Source: Lineus longissimus
Taxonomy: Eukaryota; Nemertea; Pilidiophora; Heteronemertea; Lineidae
Length of the DNA stretch: 64,000 nucleotides
Direction of reading: 5' to 3'
Assembly (NCBI RefSeq): GCF_910592395.1
Contig: NC_088312.1
Coordinates: 23,629,292-23,693,291, forward strand
Shown piece by piece: positions 1 to 11,900 of this stretch. A program made the position numbers and the translations under genes. Each line of letters starts with the position of its first letter. The first letter of the stretch is position 1. The notes under the pieces were generated by a model. That model searched no databases and was not told where the DNA came from. It saw only the letters and a list, made by a program, of their open reading frames with translations.

Positions 1-39
1 TACATGTATGGCTCTGCAAACGTGTGACACAAACAAAAC

Positions 40-300
40 CTCTCATTTCTTCCTAAAATGCAAAGAAAAGCAGTCGTTTCTTCCTATAAACGAAAGAAAG
101 CATGTCGTTCCTTCCTCGAAAACAAAGAAAGGCTGCCGTTTCATTCGAGAAATGAGAGAAAACCTCGTTTCTTCACGAAATGCAAAGAAAGGGAGTTGTT
201 TCTTCCTATAAATGAAAGAAAGGCATTCGTTTCTTTCTCGAAAGAAAAAAAAAGACAGTCGTTTCATTCGAGAATCGAGAGAAAACGCAAGGAGTGTCCA
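40..300. repeat. degenerate AAAGAAA/TTTCTTCC tandem repeat
   Basis: About six diverged copies of a roughly 43-bp unit alternate a purine-rich half (AAAGAAAG) with a pyrimidine-rich half (CGTTTCTTCC). Open frames here exist only because the repeat lacks stop codons, so no gene is called. The unit changes abruptly to the 148-bp array at about 305. Confidence 0.55.
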
Positions 301-304
301 CGAC

Positions 305-1988
305 TTTTCAAAGACAATAGAATCTATTCCCACCGCGGGACTCGTCACAACCAGACCACAGGAGGGGACATGCCTGCCCCACAGTGCGCCTCGATCAGGG
401 AGGCAGTCACCATGATAAAGAGGTGTCTGCCAAGGGAGGTCCCATGACTGTATATTCAAAGACAATGGAATCTATTCCCACCGCGGGACTCGTCACAACC
501 AGACCACAGGAGGGGACATGCCTGCCCCACAGTGCGCCTCGATCAGGGAGGAAGTCACCATGATAAAGAGGTGTCCGCCAAGGGAGGTCCCATGACTGTA
601 TATTCAAAGACAATGGAATCTATTCCCACCGCGGGACTCGTCACAACCAGACCACAGGAGGGGACATGCCTGCCCCACAGTGCGCCTCGATCAGGGAGGC
701 AGTCACCATGATAAAGAGGTGTCTGCCAAGGGAGGTCCCATGACTGTATATTCAAAGACAATGGAATCTATTCCCACCGCGGGACTCGTCACAACCAGAC
801 CACAGGAGGGGACATGCCTGCCCCACAGTGCGACTCGATCAGGGAGGCAGTCACCATGATAAAGAGGTGTCTGCCAAGGGAGGTCCCACGACTGTATATT
901 CAAAGACAATGGAATCTATTCCCACCGCGGGACTCGTCACAACCAGACCACAGGAGGGGACATGCCTGCCCCACAGTGCGCCTCGATCAGGGAGGCAGTC
1001 ACCATGATAAAGAGGTGTCTGCCGAGGGAGGTCCCACGACTGTATATTCAAAGACAATGGAATCTATTCCCACCGCGGGACTCGTCACAACCAGACCACA
1101 GGAGGGGACATGCCTGCCCCACAGTGCGCCTCGATCAGGGAGGCAGTCACCATGATAAAGAGGTGTCCGCCAAGGGAGGTCCCACGACTGTATATTCAAA
1201 GACAATGGAATCTATTCCCACCGCGGGACTCGTCACAACCAGACCACAGGAGGGGACATGCCTGCCCCACAGTGTGCCTCGATCAGGGAGGCAGTCACCA
1301 TGATAAAGAGGTGTCCGCCAAGGGAGGTCCCACGACTGTATATTCAAAGACAATGGAATCTATTCCCACCGCGGGACTCGTCACAACCAGACCACAGGAG
1401 GGGACATGCCTGCCCCACAGTGCGACTCGATCAGGGAGGCAGTCACCATGATAAAGAGGTGTCTGCCAAGGGAGGTCCCATGACTGTATATTCAAAGACA
1501 ATGGAATCTATTCCCACCGCGGGACTCGTCACAACCAGACCACAGGAGGGGACATGCCTGCCCCACAGTGCGACTCGATCAGGGAGGCAGTCACCATGAT
1601 AAAGAGGTGTCCGCCAAGGGAGGTCCCATGACTGTATATTCAAAGACATGGAATCTATTCCCACCGCGGGACTCGTCACAACCAGACCACAGGAGGGGAC
1701 ATGCCTGCCCCACAGTGCGCCTCGATCAGGGAGGCAGTCACCATGATAAAGAGGTGTCCGCCAAGGGAGGTCCCATGACTGTATATTCAAAAACAATGGA
1801 ATCTATTCCCACCGCGGGACTCGTCACAACCAGACCACAGGAGGGGACATGCCTGCCCCACAGTGCGCCTCGATCAGGGAGGCAGTCACCATGATAAAGA
1901 GGTGTCTGCCAAGGGAGGTCCCACGACTGTATATTCAAAGACAATGGAATCTTTTCCCACCGCGGGACTCGTCACAACCAGACCACAG
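305..1988. repeat. 148-bp minisatellite, about 11.4 copies
   Basis: Near-identical 148-bp units run head to tail, with landmarks AAAGACAATGG, ACCGCGGGACTCGTCACAACC and GATCAGGGAGG. One unit, near 1648, has a 1-bp deletion. Each unit ends in AGAGGTGTCCGCCAAGGGAGG followed closely by CTGTATATT. That matches the reverse complement of the terminus of the pogo-like MITE at 27737, apart from a 3-bp insertion. The array therefore looks like host flank plus MITE end amplified together. Chained open frames of 68-113 codons on both strands are artefacts of the period. Confidence 0.95.
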
Positions 1989-2037
1989 CACTCTATAAAG
2001 GACTGTACTTGTCAGTCTCGAGGGTGTCCTTAATAGA
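1988..2037. mobile_element. fragment of pogo-like MITE
   Basis: This stretch contains CTCTATAAAGGAC, CTTGTCAGT and GAGGGTGTCCTTAATAGAG followed by AGGTTCT. It matches the distal part of the complete MITE at 27737-27914. It directly abuts the 148-bp array, whose units carry the opposite MITE end. Confidence 0.6.
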
Positions 2038-2045
2038 GAGGTTCT

Positions 2046-3240
2046 TTTTTGGGTATTTCGTATTTCACTTAACTATCAATGCGATTTCTTTTATTGAAGA
2101 TCGTTGACAAATTGACCTAGGATACAGACAGGGAAACTGATTCACCATACCATAACCACTGACAGAAGTAGTAGTGGCCTGTTCAATGAATATCTTACTG
2201 GGAGCAGTCATGTCTCAAGTTAATGAACCGGTCTTAGATCGGTTACTAATAGTCCTATCTCTGTTTGTCAAGTGGCCATCCCAGGGCAGTCCATTGCATC
2301 ATCCTAATTGGATCTCCTGATGGGGACAGAACAAGGCCGGTCCACTGCCTCCGGAGTGTAAGTTGATCCATGCTCAGGTAGTCGGTTTAGTCCAAGTCCT
2401 GTGTGACAACAAAACTGAATGCCATCTTTAAATGTAAAATGGCAAGCAAATCTGTTGAAACAAAGGTTTGGCTTTCTCTCGCAGTGAGCCAGCCAGGAGC
2501 ATCGCGTCGTATAGCACAGCATCACTAGCCCAAGCTCCAAGGAGCATCTGAAACTGTAAAGGGAAAATCAGCACTACAATATATACATACCACATTTCTA
2601 TAGCACCCACTTCAAGCCGACGCTTGTTCACAGGCACTTATTGGAATTGCTTAGTTCTATAAAGATAGGATGTCTGCAGAAAGTTTCGAGACATTATACA
2701 GTGCATATTTACAATCTCAACCCCTCCAATCAAATATGTATTAAGAATAATCCCCAAAGCCAAATGTGGAAAGTGCCATACAAATGTGAATTTTGCCTCA
2801 CAACCGCTATGAAGAGCACTGCAGTTCTCAAAACTTTCCCCCGGCGCCACCACGAGGAGGTCTCCTATCAATGACGCCATCTGAAACAACGAAACAAGAC
2901 GATTAAACAGTTCTATATTCTTATACATGCCACCATATTTGTATAAAATGCTTATTTTTGGTGGGACATTTGACTCCAGAAATAGTGAATAGTGATAATT
3001 GAATAGTGATAATAAACCACTCGCTTTTCTTTCAACACCAATCTTTTAGCTCCTCAAAATTAAAACATCCGTTTGACAAATTTTCAAAAAATAGTGATGA
3101 AGAAATGGTAGTGTGCTACGGACCATGAAAGGTGGCATAGATAGTGAAACCACTCTTAAGGACATGGCCCTTTGAACTCACAAACACTGCTTTATGAAAA
3201 CCTTTCTACCCTGTTGTTGAACTGAACTGCAATTTGCTGG
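2046..3240. other. no assignable gene; two weak minus-strand open stretches
   Basis: On the minus strand, 2641-2880 and 2428-2560 each start just after a plausible TTTCAG acceptor and read as open protein with hydrophobic stretches. They match no family I know and cannot be joined to one another with confidence. They could be exons of an unidentified gene lying downstream of Grin1, or chance. Confidence 0.2.
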
Positions 3241-3242
3241 TT

Positions 3243-3560
3243 TCAGAAAAATACATCTCTGAAAATTTCCGACGCAAACAGCGAGATGAAAAATACATCT
3301 CTGAAAATTTCCGACGCAAACAGCGAGGTGAAAAATACATCTCTGAAAATTCCTGACGCAAACAGCTAGGTAAAAAATACATCTCTGAAAATTCCCGATG
3401 CAAACAGCGAGATGAAAATACATCTCGAAAAATTCCCGGCGCAAACAGCGAGATGAAAAGTACCTCTCCGAAAATTACCGACGCAAACAGCGAGGTGAAA
3501 AATACATCTCTGAAAATTCCCGACGCAAACAGCGAGATGAAAATACATCTCTGAAAATTC
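3243..3560. repeat. about 41-bp minisatellite, 8 copies
   Basis: Units of AAATACATCTCTGAAAATTYC plus CGACGCAAACAGCGAGRTG recur with small substitutions and 1-bp indels. Open frames on the minus strand across the array are repeat artefacts. Confidence 0.9.
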
Positions 3561-5290
3561 ATTGGTGTCGATACCATACCTGAAAAACATTCAAAGCAAA
3601 ACCAAACTCTGTGATGTCAATTCGATAAACTGACATCTCAGGACTGGATTCTGCTTCTCACATGACACTGGTTGATGAACCAGACCACCATATTTGGCAG
3701 GGGTTTGATCGATGATCCGTCCTTCCTTCAGTCCTTCCTTCAATGGGAGGTTCATCTATAGTTTTCATATCATGATTTTATTCAGCCTCAGGAGTTCAGG
3801 GCAAGTGCTGGGAGGTGAGAAAAAAATAGGCCTACCCCCCATCTCGTAATCCGTATCCACAGCCCAGCGCGCGTGAAGTGGGTGTGGTAAAGGGAAGAGC
3901 ATCCCCATGATAATGAAACAAGGGCATTGTCATTATCCATTTCTGATGGCAAGTTATGCAGGGTAATATATTACAATACAACGCACAAAGAGGAATACAA
4001 TAGAAACAAGACAAGACATAGTCAAAGGTGCAACATATGCTCTCCCTTCAAAGTAAGCCTAGGTGAATATGGGTTGGGAGAGAAGTAGCAGAAACACACC
4101 AACTTGGCCAAAATATCCAAAAAGACAAATAAGGAACATTAATACCAAGGGGTGTTTTCATAAAGGAATTTCCTCCTGATAGGATGGCAAAGTTAGCATG
4201 TTTGATGGTTGGGATAATGAAAATCTGCTCAGACCCAATCTCAATTATTTTGAATTTGGCAAGTTTTTTGTTTTCTATGGGTTGCCACTGAGCTAGTCTT
4301 GACTATCTTTCAAGCTCTAAAAGCCCCATTAAAAATGTCTTCAACAATATTCTTCAAATTTTGGGTGAAATATTGATTTTCATTGCCCATATTGACCATC
4401 CTCCAGTAGCATGTCTTTGCATCCTTTGAAATGATACCAAGTCCTGCTATGGGAGGTTGCTTCACATAACACAGCAAAAGAGACAGTTCATCCTCTGAAA
4501 CTTAGAGAGTATAGAACATATAATACTGACAACAATGATGAACTGCCCCAATAAAACACATCTTTCACTCTACCTTGATCAACTCCATTTAGACTTCAGT
4601 GAGGATTTTGCCCGATCTCTTCTCGGCCGACTTTGAAATATATTTTTAGAAATCCGTACAACTGGCGTGTAGATGACGCAATAGAACCCGTTCATGTATA
4701 GCAGCTACAGTAACGTTCAGCGGGCTCTGCATCATCGGCCACATAAAAAACTAGTTTTGAGAGCGATTTGAGAGCGATTTGTTCAAACATGCACAGCTAG
4801 GGTGAGTTTACTCATTCCCTCAAATGGTGCATCACCTCCACATATCAGTCAACTATAGATTACTTTGTGTTTCTCAGCAAGCAGCCAACATTTCAGCTTT
4901 TAGATAACATACTCCATTGCAATGCAAAATACATCAAATATTCAAAAACTGAACTGTTTTGATAAACGCGTAAGAAGAAGAAGCTTGGTATATCAGGTGG
5001 CCTTTTACCTACTTGTACACTATGAACCAGTTGTAAAGAAAACCAATACTCCAAGCCGGCCATGCGTATTCACCTCACCAACCAACGTTTCCAATATGTA
5101 GCCCATACTCGACCTGAAAATAATAATAATACATTAAAGATGGAATCTAAAAAAGAGAATGTCCTTTTCGAGACAGTTGACCTTCAAGTTGACACGACTG
5201 AGTTGAAGGCAGTGTCCTCCAAGGGTGAACCTTTCTAGTTCCAAGACACAACCATCTCCAAACAAGCAGTCGGACAAAGTCACATTCCCG
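3561..5290. other. no feature seen
   Basis: AT-rich single-copy-looking sequence. No open frame longer than about 60 codons, no recognisable protein segment and no repeat structure were found. Confidence 0.5.
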
Positions 5291-5296
5291 TTGTGA

Positions 5297-5705
5297 CCAA
5301 CACAGCTCTGTGTGGGACAAAGTCACAACCTTGGAGTCGGATTGCATTTGGACAAAGTCACATTCAGGTTATGACCAACTGAGCTCTGTGTGGGACAAAG
5401 TCACAACCTTGGAGTCGGATTGCATTTGGACAAAGTCACATTCAGGTTATGACCAACTGAGCTCTGTGTGGGACAAAGTCACAACCTTGGAGTCGGATTG
5501 CATTTGGACAAAGTCACATTCAGGTTATGACCAACTGAGCTCTGTGTGGGACAAAGTCACAACCTTGGAGTCGGATTGCATTTGGACAAAGTCACATTCA
5601 GGTTATGACCAACAGAGCTCTGTGTGGGACAAAGTCACAACCTTGGAGTCGGATTGCATTTGGACAAAGTCACATTCAGGTTATGACCAACTGAGCTCTG
5701 TGTGG
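5297..5705. repeat. 78-bp minisatellite, about 5 copies
   Basis: Units carry GTGTGGGACAAAGTCACAACC, then GAGTCGGATTGCATTTGGAC and TTCAGGTTATGACCAAC. Because 78 is divisible by three, the plus strand gives a long periodic open frame, which I do not call as a gene. Confidence 0.95.
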
Positions 5706-6075
5706 GACAAAGTCACAACCTTGGGGAGCATTTGCACAAGGTCATTCAGGTTATGACCAACAGAGCTCTGTGTGGGACAAAGTCACAACCTTGGGGAGCA
5801 TTTGCACAAGGTCATTCAGGTTATGACCAACAGAGCTCTGTGTGGGACAAAGTCACAACCTTGGGGAGCATTTGCACAAGGTCATTCAGGTTATGACCAA
5901 CAGAGCTCTGTGTGGGACAAAGTCACAACCTTGGGGAGCATTTGCACAAGGTCATTCAGGTTATGACCAACAGAGCTCTGTGTTGGACAAAGTCACAACC
6001 TTGGGGAGCATTCGGACCAAGTCACATTCAGGTTATGATCAACAGAGCTCTGTGTGGGACAAAGTCACAATCTTG
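5706..6075. repeat. 70-bp variant of the same minisatellite, about 4-5 copies
   Basis: The unit continues from the 78-bp array, but GAGTCGGATTGCATTTGGAC is replaced by the shorter GGGGAGCATTTGCACAAGG. The period becomes 70 bp and is homogenised. The last unit near 6010 is intermediate and the array decays by 6075. Confidence 0.95.
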
Positions 6076-6599
6076 GATTTCAGTGATGAAAGACTGAGCA
6101 TTTTGGAACAGAAGGACCTGTGATGCTGGAGGGACAGGTAGAGGGATTTCAGTCAAATCAACAATAACTTGAAAAAAACAAAGTCTTTCCAATCTCCTCT
6201 TCCAGGTTATCCATGATATAATTTCATAAGATTTTGATTTCAATCAACACAGAATGATATTATGTGACAGAATATCATCCCACTCAGAGGACCTGATATT
6301 ATTTTATGGTATAAACAGGGTGTGAAAACACTAGGCCAACTTCACATGTGATCCCATGTATACTTGCCACTGACCATGTCCGTGCAAGCCATGTGGTGCG
6401 ATGCTGATATTCACACTGGAGAAAAAAAACTATTTTTCAACAAAATGAAACGGCCAGGGGCCATTGTGCTCACCGTATACATCTTTTAGTAGGCAGGATC
6501 ATGCTTAGTTTAGAGGTGAATATGGTGAACACAATCAGGCATGAAGACTTTTTTTAGATGTGTATTGATGTCAAGTAATAAGACAGGGCAGTATATATA

Positions 6600-6850
6600 A
6601 GTTTATGATAAGGATGTCTTGCCCTCAGTCAGGCCAGGTTGTTACTCTATCCCAGTGAGAGCCAGGGTGGTGACCTGTCTTCTCTATGGTCAGGTTGAGA
6701 TGTCTTATCCGCAACCAGGGTGGTATCCTGTCTTCTGTGTAGTCAGGTTTAGATGAGGTATCTTGCCCTCAGACAGGCCTGGTTGTAACTCTGTCCCAGT
6801 GTCAGCCAGGGTGGTGACCTATCTCCTCTCAGTGAGGTCAGTTTCCGGTT
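6600..6850. repeat. degenerate repeat of CAGCCAGGGTGGTGACCTGTC type
   Basis: Three to four diverged copies alternate TGCCCTCAGTCAGGCCAGGTTG with CAGCCAGGGTGGTGACC. They run directly into the 37-bp array, so this may be its decayed edge. Confidence 0.6.
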
Positions 6851-6867
6851 GAGTCATCAAGTAGGTA

Positions 6868-7770
6868 GAGACAGTCACAACCTGGAGGAAGGCATGGATG
6901 CCGGCGGTAGAGACAGTCACAACCCGGAGGAAGGCATGGATGCCTGGAGACAGTCACGACCTGGAGGAGACATAGATGCCTGGAGACAGTCACAACCTGG
7001 AGAAAGGTGTGGTCGCCTGGAGACAGTCACAACCTGGAGAAAGGTGTGGTCGCCTGGAGACAGTCACAACCTGGAGGAAGGCATGGATGCCTGGAGACAG
7101 TCACAACCTGGAGGAAGGCATGGATGCCTAGACACAGTCATGACCTGGAGGAGACATAGATGCCTGGAGACAGTCACGACCTGGAGAAAGGTGTGGTCGC
7201 CTGGAGACAGTCACGACCTGGAGAAAGGTGTGGTCGCCTGGAGACAGTCACAACCTGGAGGAAGGTGTGGTCGCCTGGAGACAGTCACAACCTGGAGAAA
7301 GGCATGGATGCCTGGAGACAGTCACAACCTGGAGGAAGGCATGGATGCCTAGACACAGTCATGACCTGGAGGAGACATAGATGCCTGGAGACAGTCACGA
7401 CCTGGAGAAAGGTGTGGTCGCCTGGAGACAGTCACGACCTGGAGAAAGGTGTGGTCGCCTGGAGACAGTCACAACCTGGAGGAAGGTGTGGTCGCCTGGA
7501 GACAGTCACAACCTGGAGAAAGGAGTGGTCGCCTGGAGACAGTCACAACCTGGAGGAAGGTGTGGTCGCCTGGAGACAGTCACGACCTGGAGGAAGGTGT
7601 GGTCGCCTGGAGACAGTCACAACCTGGAGAAAGGTGTGGTCGCCTGGAGACAGTCACAACCTGGAGGAAGGTGTGGTCGCCTGGAGACAGTCACAACCTG
7701 GAGGAAGGTGTGGTCGCCTGGAGACAGTCACAACCTGGAGAAAGGTGTGGTCGCCTGGAGACAGTCACAA
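6868..7770. repeat. 37-bp minisatellite, about 24 copies, two variants
   Basis: The core unit is GACAGTCACAACCTGGAG, then RAAGGTGTGGTCGCCTGGA. A second variant carries GGCATGGATGCCTGGA or GACATAGATGCCTGGA. The variants are interleaved as higher-order blocks: the block at 7100-7260 recurs at 7340-7500. The 230-codon open frame through the array is an artefact. Confidence 0.95.
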
Positions 7771-7807
7771 CCCAAAGACCACAACAACAGATTTTGATGA
7801 ATACAAT

Positions 7808-7813
7808 TTTATT
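7808..7813 (-). terminator. candidate Grin1 poly(A) signal (AATAAA on minus strand)
   Basis: TTTATT on the plus strand lies about 930 nt beyond the Grin1 stop codon and about 40 nt before the 37-bp minisatellite begins. It would bound a 3' UTR of ordinary length. Other signals cannot be excluded. Confidence 0.35.
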
Positions 7814-8744
7814 CATGATAACCTTTCAACTTTTATAACAAAGTATTTATAATATTTGAATATAACAAAAATGGTCAAATGCAAGGAAGAAATAAAGCTC
7901 TTTGGAAAACAGAAGAGTTGTAAAACAGTGAAATATAGCAAGTGTAGGCCTAGTAACCATGGTTACAGACAAGAGATTGCCCAGTCAAGGGTTGCGGAAC
8001 TAAAATACAATTACCAAATACAGCATAATTAACACTTTCAAGAACTGATGAGATATCACACCCCCACCAACATCAGCAAACTACTCCGATGTTATACATA
8101 GATCTTCTCGTGGTTCTAAAAGTGAGATAACAATTCATACACCACAGTCTTCACTCTGTGGGACATTGGTAATGTACATCTACAATGACTGTTCAACTTT
8201 ACCTCATTCAAGGAAACCTTGTCCTTTTAGAGTGAACTGCCAGATCAGACCACCCAACTAAGGAGTACCCACATCATGCCATCCAACCGACTCATTTTGA
8301 TCATGTGATCTCCGATGTTGTCATCTGACATCACATGTCAGGTATGCAAGCCGTGTACAATATGATAAGAGACTCTAAAGAAAATGACTAGAGGTGATGA
8401 GAGATTTATGGCACTACATCTATCCTCCAGTGTTCCAGCTCCCAATGAATACATAACAATAAATATGGAGGAACAATATGAGACAATGTTTAAACATGCT
8501 AAACCTTCCAACCTAAAGGCAACTACACACTAATTTATACCGTGAGAGTACATTTTATGTGAACATATCATGCTCCACCGTAACATAAACTCATAAATGC
8601 CAGTATGATCGAGTACCTGGTGCTCACGCCTCCTCAAGCTTATGAGGCGGACTTGTCCTCGACCAGGTTGTTCAAAGTTGACTAATGTTCAAATGTGCAT
8701 CTGCTAAAAGTCTAAGTCCACAAAGATGACATTTTAAAATGTTT
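7814..8744 (-). other. probable Grin1 3' UTR
   Basis: Non-coding sequence between the Grin1 stop codon and the candidate poly(A) signal. No repeat or open frame is evident. Confidence 0.4.
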
Positions 8745-8966
8745 TTAAACAGTTTCGTTAATGTGATCCGGATCATACGCTGGATTATGTCGAACTGTTG
8801 GTGATGTGCGATGGTATGCCGACGGCCCGCCACCAATCGACGTCTGTATCCCCATGAGCTCTTTACGATCGGCACTCTTCTGACTTGTTGATGTTCTGTC
8901 TGTGCGTCCGTTCGGTTGGTACGTCGGATTGTTCTCCAGCAGTGTGCGACGTAACGTCTTACGCTT
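8745..8966 (-). CDS. Grin1: Grin1 exon 18: main cytoplasmic C-terminus
   Basis: Acceptor TTTCTTCAG, phase 0, 73 codons then TAA. It opens [13 protein letters not shown], continuing exon 16 just as Drosophila Nmdar1 continues with KRKTIRASL. Several Ser/Thr and Lys/Arg residues follow, and it ends [14 protein letters not shown]. The final valine resembles a PDZ ligand end, although the residue at -2 is glutamate rather than Ser/Thr. Confidence 0.88.
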   Translation of the reverse strand, partial: KRKTLRRTLLENNPTYQPNGRTDRTSTSQKSADRKELMGIQTSIGGGPSAYHRTSPTVRHNPAYDPDHINETV

Positions 8967-11900
8967 CTGAAGAAAGTCCAAGTGTAGAAATTACCAATCA
9001 GATAAAAATGTCACCGAAAATCGCTATGAACTGGACATCAAAAGTTACGTCAAAGTTTAGGTTTAAGTCTGGTATCAACTATGGGTGAGGTTTTAAAACA
9101 GTACACAGTGTCTGGAAAGAAAATGCTTATTATTCAATAGAACCAACAGGATGAGGTTGCACACCATGCAGTCTTGTTATAACATGCTCTGCATACAATT
9201 AGTTCCAAAGGAAAACCTCGATTCTGATGTAATCAGCACCTTTACCAGTGCATGCTCTCACACCTAACCAGTGGACCAGTTTCTCAGACGGAGTGTACAA
9301 CCCACAGTTGAGGAATGGTTCACCTCTTACAGTGGACAGAGACCAGATGGTCCCAAATGATCCACACAAATACTTCATGGAAGTCAGAACTGCCCTAGAT
9401 TTCTGAAATACATCATTGCAACCGATTAGCATCATGAAGCTTTCCCAACGAGAGCTAACGTAGCTCACTCATAAACACCATCAGACCAAATATACCTCAA
9501 AACAAGATATATGGCACTCACTTCGTGTGTAATATTTGCACCCTTGATTTAGACCTAGTCCCTGCCAGTCATTATCAGCTTTGAGAGATAGCTGAGCATT
9601 CCAAACGGACATATCCCAATAACCGTCTCTCTCACTTCCGTCAAGGTACCCGCTCTAACCTTTACGATGCTGTACCTACCATCACCCTAACATCCTCACA
9701 ACCAGATGCATCTCCTTCACTTTTGGAGCCCTGGACCCCAGGAAGCCTTTAAACCACGGCCCAGGCATAGATTACAAGCCTTACATGTTTTACATCGGTT
9801 CTTGAGGATTCAATCTCTGCCTCGCCTCCTCACGGCATTTACAGTCCATAGGTGGACAGAGGCATTCAGCTGGGCAATAGCATCTCTTCTTGAATGACTA
9901 GCAATTAGTGAGATAAACAGGGGTTGATTCAACTTATACAAGATCTAGTGAAATGCATGAATCGCCCAGTGAGTGATGGTCTTTCTCATCAATTACTGGA
10001 CTGATAGACAGAGTGCGAGGGCTGGGGATATGCCAGAAATGGTATAATGTGTACAAGGCATGAAATGCTTGTTAGTTAAAGACATTCCAAATACACACTA
10101 CGTGAAGTGAAAACTATTTCTGAAAATGAAAGTAATAGTTAGTTATATCATCTTGAAGACCTCCGCTCTCAGTTCAAAATATGGAGTCGCAAAATTTAAT
10201 TCGAGATTTTTTCACTTGTTTAAAAGTGCACTTAACATTGCCGTTGTGCTCACCAATATTTCATGATGTAAAGAACCAGGAAATAAGTTCCTTGGACGCT
10301 GGCTGGTTCACATAATGTATGGTAACGAAAACAAAATGTACACAAACAGCAAAGGCCTGAACTGCCAAAGAAATACCATTCCAGGTTAAGGCAGGTCAAT
10401 AGTTCAATAGCTGAAACACTCCAAACGTAAGCTAACAGGGACAGGGAGATCAAAGGTACCAACAGGCAGGAGTTGAAGGCAGGCCGAGATTAGTATTGAA
10501 TGAAAACAGGAGGTTTCCCAATATTCTAAGCACCGCAAGATGAAGGAAGGGCAACTATTCAAGATGGTCAAGGGAATAAGGTCCCCAGCAACACTACAGC
10601 CGCCAGGACGTGATACTGACTGTCACTCAACTAGGGTACGACACTGTTGTGACTGAGAAGTGTCCTCAAATCGGTCAGTGCTACCTATCGGGATACTGAT
10701 ACACTACTTCATAGAGGGTGTAGTGATGGCAGCTTGCTGTGAGGCTGACGTACTCTCACACTGAAACCAAGACGTCTTAGATGAGTAACTGAAGCTGTGG
10801 TCACCAAGAGTTCTAATATGAGTCACACAGTCCATTCATACGGTGGTTTGTTTGTTTGATTGTTTATAAGCGCAAAAAAGGCAGTGTCTTTTGTTTCTTC
10901 TCATTGAAGGTGTTATGATAAACAGTTCAAAAGTATATTTGGCCAGGTTAGTTTCAAGCATTCCAACTGCAACTCTGTCATGCAAATCTCATCGCTTGAC
11001 GTACAATATAAGCCATCCTGTCGCACCCATATATCATTGTTGATAGGTGGCAGCACACCACCACCGACTACTTCCGCGTCCCTCGAGAGAGCAGGAGGGA
11101 GGGCCTTGGCAGAACGTGAAGTCTTAGGGACCTTCACCTTGGCTTTTTTAGCATTGGGTAGGCCCTTAAGAGGTGCATGAGGTGTTTTAGGAGGCAACTT
11201 GGGGAAGACTTGGCTTGCCTGGGCATGACCCTCCTTACAGAACTTGGACCACATGGCACGACGCGCTCTTCTGATCTACATAGAGGAAATCAAATACTGA
11301 TTAGTAAAATAGAAAGTGAAGAAAATGACTGTGAGCATGGATGTGAAAATATTGCAGACTACGCCAGTGAAATGACAATGTGACATACACTCGCCAGTTT
11401 CACAAACATGTCACCATAAAAAACACTGGTTTGGTGAAATCAGTGCCTCCTGAGTGAGGTATGTCCGAACAATTCATACAGTTACAAGCATTTGTCCATG
11501 TTGTGACAGGACAACAAGACAGACAGTGACACAGTTGACGTTACAGTTGGTGATATTTCCATGTGCTCCGTGGCCTCAGAATGCCAAAAGTGACAAAGCA
11601 TTCCATGTATGTGCTCCGTGGCTTTAGAAAGCCCTGCCTAAACATCTGAGGCAAACAAGTGTTTAAAGAGACTTACCTCTTTATGGAGGCTTAGCATGAT
11701 TAGCACAGAGGTACAATGTTGTCATATGATTTCATAACATGGTTTTCACTTATGATGTGTATACTGTATCTTCACAATCTTTTCAAGTGCCACTCTACCC
11801 ATGGCACATGGGCAAGGAATATCTCACTCCAAGAGGAAGTAGAAAATGGATGAAGAAATAAACATCCATAATTTACAACAACTTTTGAAACCAACTAACT

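Noticed and set aside
407..1944. Series of 68-117 codon open frames on both strands
   Set aside because: They repeat every 148 bp and are translations of the minisatellite.
5310..6123. 148-codon repeat protein WDKVTTLESDCIWTKSHSGYDQ
   Set aside because: Exists only because 78 is divisible by three; it breaks when the unit becomes 70 bp.
6849..7852. Open frames of 129-230 codons with WRQSQPGGRCGRLETVT repeats
   Set aside because: All three plus frames are open because the 37-bp unit lacks stops; no start context, splice support or non-repeat domain.
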